DNA of 64,000 bases, taken from UBA7067 sp051880615. GTDB lineage: Bacteria > Bacillota > Clostridia > Oscillospirales > Acutalibacteraceae. The first letter of the stretch is position 1, and every line of letters starts with the position of its first letter. Of the stretch, positions 1 to 7,297 are shown piece after piece. Under the pieces are notes generated by a model, which had not been told where the DNA came from, did no database searches, and saw only the letters and a list, made by a program, of their open reading frames with translations. The stretch is from positions 17,361-81,360 of the forward strand of contig JBJEOH010000002.1 of the NCBI GenBank assembly GCA_051880615.1, read 5' to 3'. Both the position numbers and the translations under genes were made by a program.

Positions 1-118
1 CCTCTTCTGTTTTCAGCCATGCATTAAAACCCAAAACCGGATAAATCCAGAAAAAAATAAAGAAAACAGAAAATCCTGAAAATGCAAACAAATATTTTTT
101 GATCTTACACTTGTTCAT
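1..118 (-). CDS. membrane protein, N-terminal fragment (runs off window)
   Basis: The first 39 codons of a reverse-strand gene can be read before the window ends. The product starts MNKCKIKKYLFAFSGFSVFF and continues with a strongly hydrophobic segment, so it is a membrane protein or carries a signal anchor. Its ATG at 118 overlaps the end of the upstream permease gene (stop at 105) by 14 bases in another frame, which points to translational coupling. It may be the next membrane subunit of the same ABC-type system. Too little is visible to name a family. Confidence 0.6.
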   Translation of the reverse strand, partial: MNKCKIKKYLFAFSGFSVFFIFFWIYPVLGFNAWLKTEE

Positions 119-860
119 ACTTAATCACCTTGATACATGCAAACACAACTGCCGCAATATTAACAGCAATTACAATTAAAACAGTCGGCAACACATCAGA
201 CAATGAATATTCCGTAAAAGGTTGTAAAGCAAGAATAATTGACTTATTAACAGTGGATGGAATATACCACAAAATAAATACAATCGGATAAACCAGATAA
301 CGGTTATGTAATGCCAAGGCAACAGCAACTGATCCCATACTGACAACCCCTGATATAAATGAGGCGACAAGAATATAGATACAATTTGTTAAAAACGGAG
401 ATTGCAGAATTTCATTTATCTGTCCGTTGTCAGAGTCAAATCCTGTATAAGTTCCTCCTGCAAAGGTAATATGCGTCAAAAGAATATTGAGAGCAAGAGT
501 TAAGAAAATTACTATAAACCCAATTATAAAGCCTTTTATAATATTAGCTCTGAAATACTTCTTTTTTCCCCACTTGGTTATGAGAATATTTTTATATCCG
601 CTCTTAAAATCTTCAATGCAGTCATCGGCAGCAATCAATAAAAAATATAACGGCAAATACCAGAAAAGCAAAATCTGAGCACCATTGAATATGGTGCTTG
701 ACAAGAAAGACGCCAAGTTCGGCTCAAGTGCCGAGCCGCCGTTATGTATATCATTAAGCATTAATAATATATCAATAACAGGAAAAATAAAAATTAGCAG
801 AATAACTCCGAGCTTGACTTTGTTGTTAATAATGCGTTTAAAATAATATTTCGCATTCAT
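105..860 (-). CDS. ABC-2-like membrane permease of a peptide/bacteriocin-type transporter
   Basis: A 251-residue protein with about six hydrophobic segments (near residues 17-35, 60-78, 108-130, 155-180, 187-205, 222-243) and a basic N-terminus, the layout of small ABC-2-type permeases found beside bacteriocin export or immunity genes. There is no ATP-binding domain, so the ATPase would be encoded further along the operon, outside the window. The start is supported by a GGGAG site just upstream. It follows the secreted peptide gene at 1028-1480 on the same strand, and an Agr-type two-component system lies further upstream. The family is inferred from topology and neighbours, not from a signature motif. 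Confidence 0.55.
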   Translation of the reverse strand: MNAKYYFKRIINNKVKLGVILLIFIFPVIDILLMLNDIHNGGSALEPNLASFLSSTIFNGAQILLFWYLPLYFLLIAADDCIEDFKSGYKNILITKWGKKKYFRANIIKGFIIGFIVIFLTLALNILLTHITFAGGTYTGFDSDNGQINEILQSPFLTNCIYILVASFISGVVSMGSVAVALALHNRYLVYPIVFILWYIPSTVNKSIILALQPFTEYSLSDVLPTVLIVIAVNIAAVVFACIKVIKYEQV

Positions 861-879
861 TTCTTGACCACCACTCCCT

Positions 880-909
880 TATTTACTTTATATCATTAAT
901 ATTTGTCAA
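880..909 (-). promoter_or_regulatory. putative promoter of the permease gene
   Basis: On the reverse strand TTGACA (904-909) is followed after 18 bases by TAAATA (880-885). The predicted start of transcription is only about 15-20 bases from the ribosome site of the permease gene. Confidence 0.45.
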
Positions 910-1027
910 AAAATAAGATTTTTAATATAATATTAGATGCAAATACAACCGATTGAACCTTTCAGAATAGTATTATGGATATTAATATGACAATCTGCGA
1001 TTTTTCTATATTCTATAAATTTTTAGT

Positions 1028-1480
1028 TCAGTCTGAAAATGTATGTTTTGCAGTTTCCTCATCCCAATATCCAGATACTGTATATGAGTTACTAACATTA
1101 TTGTTATTTCTTGCACCTAATCTGACATCTCTTTTATAGGCACTGTCATAAGCACGATAATACTTTGCACCTGAACCTTGCTTGACCAGCTTATAGTCAG
1201 ACAATTTTGATGGCGAGAACCATTCGGTACCAGCCAAAAAATATTGCATACATGTTCCTTCACCCTCAGAAGAATATGTAAAGTTTACTTTCCACGGTAC
1301 ACTTGTGTCAGATGCACCTCTATACTCTGCATCTGAAAACCCCCAATTTTGACCGCCCGGAACACTATATGAATATCCGATATTATTATCACTGCCATAA
1401 GCAGATGCTGAGAATCCTAAAGCCGATAAAGCTATTACACCGGTTGTTATGCCTATTAATACTCTTTTCTTAAAACTCAT
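1028..1480 (-). CDS. small secreted protein, DUF2712-like
   Basis: A 150-residue secreted protein with an N-terminal signal peptide (basic MSFKKR, hydrophobic core, small residues SASA near residue 27). The mature part has the blocks VPWKVNFTYSSEGEG, KQGSGAKYYRAYD, LGARNNN and SGYWDEETA, which I recognise as resembling the DUF2712 family of small exported proteins next to ABC transporters; the family call is from memory. The ATG at 1480 is preferred over an in-frame GTG at 1489 because AAGGAG lies 8 bases before it. Position between a two-component system and a permease suggests an exported peptide or bacteriocin-like product; no activity can be read from sequence. Confidence 0.6.
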   Translation of the reverse strand: MSFKKRVLIGITTGVIALSALGFSASAYGSDNNIGYSYSVPGGQNWGFSDAEYRGASDTSVPWKVNFTYSSEGEGTCMQYFLAGTEWFSPSKLSDYKLVKQGSGAKYYRAYDSAYKRDVRLGARNNNNVSNSYTVSGYWDEETAKHTFSD

Positions 1481-1620
1481 TACAAACACTCCTTAATATT
1501 TCTTACAAAAAACGCAGATTGCCATAAAAATAGACGATATATCTCATCTAAAATTATTCTATGACTGACAAATTTTTTATGTGAAAAAACGGGATAATTG
1601 GTAGTGGTTTAGGGATAAAT

Positions 1621-1651
1621 AACAAAAGCTCCGGATTGTTTAATCCGAAGC
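1621..1651 (-). terminator. rho-independent terminator of the two-component operon
   Basis: A 10-base-pair stem (1628-1637 with 1642-1651, one G-T pair) with loop GTTT, followed on the reverse strand by TTTTGTT. It lies just after the stop of the kinase gene. Confidence 0.8.
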
Positions 1652-1676
1652 CGTGATTGTTTAAGCTGTATTTATT

Positions 1677-2996
1677 CTATTGCAGAGGTATCATTATATG
1701 AACGCAAAACATATTGTTTTCTTCAAAGAATTCTACCGAGCCGTCATACGATTCTGCAACCTCTTTTACCGATTTTATGCCAAAGCCGTGGTTATCCTTT
1801 TCATTCTTCACAGTAACAAGCTCGGGGTTATTCTGCAAAACCGAACGGCTGACAGTATTTTTGCAAATTATATTCTGATAATTGCTCTTGATAAAAAATG
1901 AAAGGGTAATAACTGCGTTTTCAATGCCGTTTGTTGCCTCGACGGCGTTATCCAGAATATTTCCCAATATAATTGATATATCCAAATCCTCAAGTCTGTT
2001 CATACCTGAAATATCACCAGATACGGCAACTGTTCTGTTTTCAATATTTCCAAGCTTTGCATTCACTATGTAATCAATAGTTCTGTTTTCCGACTCAATA
2101 ACCGAACCGATTGAATTTATATCATTAAGAATTTTATTGAGCTCTCCTTGTGCTCTGTCAATATTATCTTCATCAATTTCCGCTTTTACAGAAAAGAGCA
2201 TATTTTTAATGTCGTGCCGTATTTTTCTTATCCGGTTTGAAGAGTTTTTAATATCCTCATAGCGTTTTGCTTCTATTTTAAGCATATTTTCATACAATTC
2301 TTTTTCTTTTTCAATTTTATTACTTAACCACATCCGGTAAATAAGGTAATATATGCAGACAGCCGAAAGCGAGGTAATAAATACTATGCAAATATAGGAT
2401 ATATCAAAAGCGTGATTAAAATAGTCTATTTCCCTGAGAACGGGATAAAGAAATGCAGTAAAAGCGGAGATTACAGGGAGCAGAAGCAACAAATAATATA
2501 TTTTAGAACTATGCTTACTTTTATTTGCTTTTTTATACAGAAATACCGCAATCAGCAAAATAGTACAAATAATGAGATTATTAATAAGCAAGAAAATAAT
2601 TCTGTCCCATTCAAAGCCATAAAAAGCCGCCATAAGCGTATGACGACAAACTGTTGCTGTTATCATAGAGGAAAAAATATTCGCAATGATAAATGAAACC
2701 TGATAGACAAATGCAGGGATAAATTTTCTGACCGTGCTATAGCTTTTGTATGACAAAAATGGATAAGAGAGCAATCCTAAAAGATTAAATATATACGAAA
2801 ACGGCAAATAAACAGCAAGAGAAAGGTAATCTCTTAATAAAATATTCATTACGCCATTTATAAGGAACAGCACAACGGCAAAAATCCAGAAATTGCGATT
2901 AAATTTAATATTCCCTCTGTTGAAATAAGAAGTAAACCAAACAGATATGAATGCATACAGAGCACACGAAAGCGCCTCAATAATTATACCCGGCAA
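1677..2996 (-). CDS. AgrC-type GHKL sensor histidine kinase
   Basis: A 439-residue membrane sensor kinase of the peptide-sensing AgrC/ComD class. The first 225 residues contain about six transmembrane segments. A coiled linker leads to the H-box IRKIRHDIKN with the probable phospho-accepting His261. The ATPase domain shows an N-box (GNILDNAVEA, about 346-355) and a G-box (NHGFGIKSV, about 402-410). It starts with TTG at 2996 behind AGGGATG; an ATG inside this site is out of frame. It lies 10 bases after the LytTR regulator gene, so both are co-transcribed. It probably senses an extracellular peptide and phosphorylates that regulator. Confidence 0.88.
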   Translation of the reverse strand: MPGIIIEALSCALYAFISVWFTSYFNRGNIKFNRNFWIFAVVLFLINGVMNILLRDYLSLAVYLPFSYIFNLLGLLSYPFLSYKSYSTVRKFIPAFVYQVSFIIANIFSSMITATVCRHTLMAAFYGFEWDRIIFLLINNLIICTILLIAVFLYKKANKSKHSSKIYYLLLLLPVISAFTAFLYPVLREIDYFNHAFDISYICIVFITSLSAVCIYYLIYRMWLSNKIEKEKELYENMLKIEAKRYEDIKNSSNRIRKIRHDIKNMLFSVKAEIDEDNIDRAQGELNKILNDINSIGSVIESENRTIDYIVNAKLGNIENRTVAVSGDISGMNRLEDLDISIILGNILDNAVEATNGIENAVITLSFFIKSNYQNIICKNTVSRSVLQNNPELVTVKNEKDNHGFGIKSVKEVAESYDGSVEFFEENNMFCVHIMIPLQ

Positions 2997-3006
2997 AATA
3001 ACATCC

Positions 3007-3723
3007 CTACTTTCTTAAATACTCAGAATAAGACTTATGCACCTGCGAATACAGCCGCCTTGAAATGTTGATCTGCTCGCCGTTGCAAAGCTCGACTGTG
3101 CTTTTATACAGTCTGTCAATACACTTCATATTTACAAGATATGCGGCATGAACCCTGAGAAAGTCAAAGCATTTAAGGCTTTTTTCCAGATCAGCGAGAG
3201 TGCTTCTGTGCAGATATCTGTTTCCGTCTTTACAGACTATTTCGGCATAATTTCTCTTGCTTTCAAAATAAATAATGCCGGAAATAAATATTTTTTCGTT
3301 GAAATATTTGCTGCCCAGTTCAAGAAACTTATTCTTGCACAGCAATTCATTCAAAGCCGATTGCAACGCCTCACGCAGTTCGGTATCGATATGCGATTTC
3401 CTTATAAATCTGAACGGTCTGTAACGAAGCGAAGTATAAACATAATTTTCATAGTTTGTAACAAAGATTATTAAAGCATTGCTATTCTTATCGTGTAGTT
3501 CCTTTGCAATATTAAATCCGTTTATTTCGGGCATATCAATATCCAGAAAAGTAATATCCGGAACGCAATCAGAACAAAACTGAAAAGCAGTCCTTGAATT
3601 ATTGAAACAAGAAATCCTATATTCAAGGTCAGCAAATTTACCTGATGAAATAATGTTATTTATACCGTTTTTTAATAATGATAAGAAATCTTTATTATCA
3701 TCGCAAATTAATATATTAATCAT
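3007..3723 (-). CDS. LytTR-family response regulator (AgrA-like)
   Basis: A 238-residue cytoplasmic response regulator. Residues 1-120 form a receiver domain with acidic pocket CDD at 7-9 and phosphorylation site Asp61 in FLDIDMP. Residues 140-238 form a LytTR DNA-binding domain (IIYFESKRNYAEI, FLRVHAAYLVN). It precedes its kinase in the operon. Likely targets are the neighbouring secreted peptide and transporter genes, an inference from position. The ribosome site before the ATG is weak (GATAAG) and lies within one arm of an inverted repeat that flanks the promoter. Confidence 0.9.
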   Translation of the reverse strand: MINILICDDNKDFLSLLKNGINNIISSGKFADLEYRISCFNNSRTAFQFCSDCVPDITFLDIDMPEINGFNIAKELHDKNSNALIIFVTNYENYVYTSLRYRPFRFIRKSHIDTELREALQSALNELLCKNKFLELGSKYFNEKIFISGIIYFESKRNYAEIVCKDGNRYLHRSTLADLEKSLKCFDFLRVHAAYLVNMKCIDRLYKSTVELCNGEQINISRRLYSQVHKSYSEYLRK

Positions 3724-3734
3724 AATTTTTTACA

Positions 3735-3872
3735 CTTATCTTTGTTTTCAGAATAAAAGTAATGTTCTGTACTCAAATTATACCATATGTTTTTAAATTA
3801 CTCAATCGAAAACCTTCTTATTGAAACAAGAAGACAGTATTCAAAATCTGAGTCGCAGAAAACAAAGATAAG
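3735..3872. repeat. 15-bp inverted repeat pair flanking the regulator promoter
   Basis: CTTATCTTTGTTTTC at 3735-3749 is the exact reverse complement of 3858-3872. The arms enclose 108 bases that hold the promoter of the response regulator. One arm lies 12 bases from the regulator start codon; the other abuts the stop codon of the DUF6076-like gene. Inverted repeats around a promoter are the hallmark of invertible promoters; inversion itself cannot be seen here. Confidence 0.75.
3777..3805 (-). promoter_or_regulatory. promoter of the LytTR two-component operon
   Basis: On the reverse strand TTGAGT (3800-3805), 17 bases, then a perfect TATAAT (3777-3782). It points at the response-regulator start at 3723 and lies inside the segment bounded by 15-bp inverted repeats. 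Confidence 0.8.
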
Positions 3873-5045
3873 CTATTTTCGTATATCGGCATAATATTGT
3901 TCAAAATCAACCTTTCCTGCAATAGCTTTATCCCTCAAATCTGACGCAAACCGTGACCATTTCTCAAATTCGGAAATGGTCATTTTCTTTTTCATATAGC
4001 GTGCATAGTGCGCTTTGTATGCTCTGTTGTAGGTCTGCCAGATTGGATCGTTCTTGCACTTGTCATCATAGTGCCGTCTTGAGCCGACATCTCGACAGGT
4101 TTTGTCAGGCTCGTCCTTTAACGGATTATCGCAATAACTGAAATACTTGCCACCACGAATCAAAAAGAATTTGCCACAGTGCTTGCACTTGTTCGGAATA
4201 TAGTTGTTCCTGATTCCGTTGAAAAAGTCATAGAATAGGAATGACTGCAAATCCGAAAATAAAATTTGCTCACAGAGTATCGGCTTTTTGTTTTCGTCTT
4301 TCAACACCTTATATCCAAAGGATTTCATTTGACAATTTATCTTGTCAAAATTCTTTGAATTGTTTTTATTAAAGTCAGAAAAATATTCTGCAACTTCATG
4401 CTCATTTGGAAATGTTCCTTTTTTGTGCAGATAGTTTTCTACGAACGGACGAAAAACTTTTTGAATAGAAATATATGATTTAATAAAACTAATGTATTGA
4501 CTAAAAATTATTTCTATAATTTTGTTCAGTTGATTAATCTCCTCAAGTAAATCAATGTCATAATAGTTCCAGTCCGATTCAATTTTCGGCTGAAAATAAT
4601 GCATATGAAAATGCGAATGTCCGTTCTCGTCAATCTCTCCACTGCCATATTTGTTTACGGTATTCCAATCTATATTGTCATAATTATCATCTAATCCATC
4701 CTCAAAAAAGATACCGAATCCGTTAAGTAAATCGGATAAGGTTATTAAGGGGAATTTTAGAATTTTATTATAAGGAGGAAACCTATGCAGCCACTTGTTT
4801 ATCATATCAAAATAATATTGAGCGTCCTTTACATACTTATCATATTTTTCTATGTTGTCATAGCTCATATCTTCTTTAAGCTCAATCTTTTCTTGTAGGG
4901 AGCAAAGCTGATAAAGTAAATTAAGCTCTTCAATTTTCTTCAAGTAATTTGTGTTCAGATATTTTGTTAAAATCTCATTTGAACTGAACCTATACTTCTC
5001 CTGAATATATACTTCATTGTTCCAGAAATAAGCGTAAAAATCCAT
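3873..5045 (-). CDS. DUF6076-like protein with Cys-rich zinc-binding C-terminus
   Basis: A 390-residue protein of unknown function resembling the DUF6076 family seen in Firmicutes integrative elements. The N-terminal 260 residues are helical and without clear motifs. The C-terminal part has CKHCGKFF, then CDNP and a further Cys about 11 residues on, followed by a basic YNRAYKAHYARYMKKK segment: a probable zinc ribbon with nucleic-acid contact. The ATG at 5045 is chosen because GGAGG lies 9 bases upstream; a longer reading frame to 5129 lacks such a site. It is divergent from the excisionase-like gene and is probably part of the same element. Confidence 0.7.
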   Translation of the reverse strand: MDFYAYFWNNEVYIQEKYRFSSNEILTKYLNTNYLKKIEELNLLYQLCSLQEKIELKEDMSYDNIEKYDKYVKDAQYYFDMINKWLHRFPPYNKILKFPLITLSDLLNGFGIFFEDGLDDNYDNIDWNTVNKYGSGEIDENGHSHFHMHYFQPKIESDWNYYDIDLLEEINQLNKIIEIIFSQYISFIKSYISIQKVFRPFVENYLHKKGTFPNEHEVAEYFSDFNKNNSKNFDKINCQMKSFGYKVLKDENKKPILCEQILFSDLQSFLFYDFFNGIRNNYIPNKCKHCGKFFLIRGGKYFSYCDNPLKDEPDKTCRDVGSRRHYDDKCKNDPIWQTYNRAYKAHYARYMKKKMTISEFEKWSRFASDLRDKAIAGKVDFEQYYADIRK

Positions 5046-5162
5046 AAGATGAAACCTCCGAAAATAGATAATGCGAAACGAGAATAGAGAATGTAATTTA
5101 ATTATAAGACATCTATTGTGCTTTTGCAACAGTTCTGCTAAAATATTTATTAGACAATTCAG

Positions 5163-5184
5163 AAATAGAATTAAACTTCTATTT
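5163..5184. promoter_or_regulatory. operator-like inverted repeat upstream of excisionase gene
   Basis: AAATAGAA (5163-5170) and TTCTATTT (5177-5184) form a perfect 8-bp inverted repeat with a 6-base spacer in the divergent region between the DUF6076-like and excisionase-like genes. It may be an operator or an accessory recombination site. Confidence 0.4.
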
Positions 5185-5212
5185 TATCTGTCAATTAAAT
5201 TCGGAGGTCAAA

Positions 5213-5422
5213 ATGAAAGAATCAAATTACAAATCCTATGACGAACTACCGTTGTTCTTAAATGCAAATATAGTTTCAAAGGTGCTGGGTATCTCATCAT
5301 CAAGCGGATATGAGTTGATGCACTCGGAGGGTTTTCCTGTTTTGAAAATTGGTTCAAGAATGGTAGTGCCAAAAGAAAAATTCCGTGAATGGGTAGAGCA
5401 GAATACAGGAGGAAGTATTTGA
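5213..5422 (+). CDS. excisionase-like small HTH DNA-binding protein
   Basis: A 69-residue protein of the excisionase/AlpA helix-turn-helix type. The core FLNANIVSKVLGISSSSGYELMH is the helix-turn-helix, and VLKIGSRMVVPKEKFREWVEQ is the typical wing and final helix. Such proteins bend DNA at attachment sites and steer integrase toward excision, or regulate element genes. The start has a strong CGGAGG site. The gene overlaps the following TTG-initiated gene at TTGA, which implies translational coupling. The integrase it would serve lies at 7298-8515. Confidence 0.8.
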   Translation: MKESNYKSYDELPLFLNANIVSKVLGISSSSGYELMHSEGFPVLKIGSRMVVPKEKFREWVEQNTGGSI

Positions 5423-5778
5423 GATATAACTCTAATAATAGTGCAAGCCATTACTTTACTATGCCGAATGAAATATTTTGTATTGGCTTATCATCCGGAG
5501 AGATTGCTGTGTACAGCTATCTTTTGAGGTGCGAGAACAGGAAAACATATCAGTGCTATCCGAGCTATCGTACAATCGGACAAGCTTTGAAAATGAGTCA
5601 GAATACGGTCAGAAAATATGTTCAAAGCCTTGAAGATAAGCATTTAATCTCGACCGAGAGAACAGAGGTAATTACAAAAGACGGACGAAAACGCAACGGA
5701 ACCTTGCTCTATACTATCCGTCCTATTGCAGAAGCCATTGATTATTTTCATAGTGAGCAGTTGCGGAGGAACGCATAA
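5419..5778 (+). CDS. winged-helix DNA-binding protein (replication-initiator-like N-terminus)
   Basis: A 119-residue helix-turn-helix protein. ASHYFTMPNEIF..GLSSGEIAVYSYLL matches the N-terminal winged-helix found in plasmid and element replication initiators; SYRTIGQALKMSQNTVRKYVQSL is the recognition region. I choose the TTG at 5419, overlapping the previous stop, because AGGAGG ends 6 bases before it; an upstream in-frame ATG at 5389 has no such site. It may regulate element genes or be a remnant of a longer replication protein, since no replication domain follows. Confidence 0.7.
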   Translation: MRYNSNNSASHYFTMPNEIFCIGLSSGEIAVYSYLLRCENRKTYQCYPSYRTIGQALKMSQNTVRKYVQSLEDKHLISTERTEVITKDGRKRNGTLLYTIRPIAEAIDYFHSEQLRRNA

Positions 5779-5819
5779 TTGAACCGATTTTTCGAAGAAA
5801 TTATTTTAAGCAGGTTAAA

Positions 5820-5861
5820 GTGGGGCGTCTCCCCACGGCGTCACATCAGACGGCAGAGCCG
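5820..5861 (+). other. two adjacent short GC-rich hairpins between element genes
   Basis: GTGGGG/CCCCAC (5820-5825 with 5831-5836, 5-base loop) is followed by CGGC-AGA-GCCG (5851-5861). There is no T-tract, so these are not typical terminators. In an otherwise AT-rich element they could be an RNA structure or an origin-like site; no nick-site consensus is recognised. Confidence 0.35.
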
Positions 5862-5917
5862 ACTGTTATGCGGTTTTACAGTATGTCAAAAATCAGAAAT
5901 TGAGGAGTCTATCAAAA

Positions 5918-6160
5918 ATGAGCGAAAATAAAAAGAAATATGCCTATTGGATGAAGCCTTCAATGGTTGAAGAAATGACAGAAATGCTTGATGATGCAAA
6001 CGCAACTTCAAAAAGTGATTTTGTCTGTCAGGCTGTTCAGTTTTACATTGGTTATCTTCATCAACAAAAGTGCATTGATTATCTCTCGCCAATTCTTGCA
6101 CAAACCATTAAAAGCGAAATCGAAAGCGTGGAAAAGAATGTTTCTGAAACCGCCTGTTAA
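5918..6160 (+). CDS. small ribbon-helix-helix-like element protein
   Basis: An 80-residue cytoplasmic protein. KYAYWMKPSMVEEMTEML..ANATSKSDFVCQAVQFYIGYL has the pattern of a ribbon-helix-helix fold (short strand, two helices, SKSDFV..AV turn), as in CopG- or MobC-like proteins. The rest is a short helical tail. The ATG at 5918 is preferred because GAGGAG lies 10 bases upstream; the in-frame TTG at 5900 does not. In related elements such proteins sit with mobilisation or integration genes, but no relaxase is present here. Confidence 0.6.
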   Translation: MSENKKKYAYWMKPSMVEEMTEMLDDANATSKSDFVCQAVQFYIGYLHQQKCIDYLSPILAQTIKSEIESVEKNVSETAC

Positions 6161-6300
6161 GCCGTGTGCTACCCGTTTTGCGATTTTATTGTAACCATAG
6201 GAAAGTTAATCGAAATTCTAAATAAAAACCGACACAAGCCATTCTTGAGCAAAATAAAAGAGCAACCAAAAGATTGCCCTTAAGTATAATAATTGATAAT

Positions 6301-7116
6301 TTATGTATTGTCGTTCATCATAATATCTCTCGTCTTAACTATATCCATTTCAGCTTCAATACTAATTGGCGTATATGCTTTTATGTCGTGAGTAGTTAAA
6401 TCAATAACTGCTACTACTTTATCCATGCCCAAAATCATATGATTACTTTTTATAATCATATTATAAACCCAGCAAAATTCGATATCAAAAGATAATTTAT
6501 TTATTACTTTTCCATCAGAAATTTCAACTAGGTATGATTTTTCTTTTGAGTTGTTGTAAGAATCAAAAATCACTCTTCCGGAAACCAAAACAAATAATCT
6601 GTTTTGGTATGCAAACATTGCTTTGAATGAAATCCATTCAGAAAAATTATCATTCTGCACATTTGAATAAATTTCTAGTGCTTCTAAGTTTTCGGAAAAC
6701 ACATAAATCTTAATATGTCCTACCCCCATATGATTGCAGGAATCAATAGCGTATATTTTATTTTCTAACTCAAACACCTGAATAAAATTTCCGTACAGTT
6801 TTTCTCCGTTTGGTATAGTAAGCCATCCGCCAAACTCGCCTCTGTTATCGGAGATGAATGTTCCAGATGATGTTATAAACTTATTTTTTTGCTTTTCATA
6901 CCAATTTCCGATTTTCCTGATTCTGCATAATACTTCTTCGCCTTTAAGCGTAACCTCAACTTGTTCAGGAATCCACACAGAAGGATTCTCACCAAAACAT
7001 CTTGACATATATTTGTCTGTTAAATTATGTTCTTCAGCATATTTTTCAGAATAATAACATCCGGAAATATCAATATTTGTTTTTCTCAATAATTTTATAT
7101 TTTTTCGATCATTCAT
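6301..7116 (-). CDS. unrecognised protein, possible cargo of the element
   Basis: A 271-residue protein that I do not recognise. It is rich in beta-type segments with repeated aromatic-hydrophobic stretches (IQVFELENKIYAIDSC, KAMFAYQNRLFVLVSG, SNHMILGMDKVVAVIDL), suggesting a beta-propeller-like or all-beta fold. There is no signal peptide or membrane segment. It has a GGAG-type ribosome site. It is transcribed opposite to the flanking element genes, is AT-rich, and lies between the RHH-like gene and the integrase, the usual place for passenger genes. Confidence 0.55.
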   Translation of the reverse strand: MNDRKNIKLLRKTNIDISGCYYSEKYAEEHNLTDKYMSRCFGENPSVWIPEQVEVTLKGEEVLCRIRKIGNWYEKQKNKFITSSGTFISDNRGEFGGWLTIPNGEKLYGNFIQVFELENKIYAIDSCNHMGVGHIKIYVFSENLEALEIYSNVQNDNFSEWISFKAMFAYQNRLFVLVSGRVIFDSYNNSKEKSYLVEISDGKVINKLSFDIEFCWVYNMIIKSNHMILGMDKVVAVIDLTTHDIKAYTPISIEAEMDIVKTRDIMMNDNT

Positions 7117-7297
7117 AAATATTTCTCCTGTCAGTTAAACCTTGTAAAGTCTGTTAGCATATGTATAAAGCAATTCAAAGTTTTTTCTCACAATCAAAGT
7201 TTATCACAAACAATAAATCTGTTCAATAAAAAATTTGGTCTGGATATTCAGATTGATTTATGGTATGTTGTTGTACTTGAAAAGGAGGCTTGATGTT

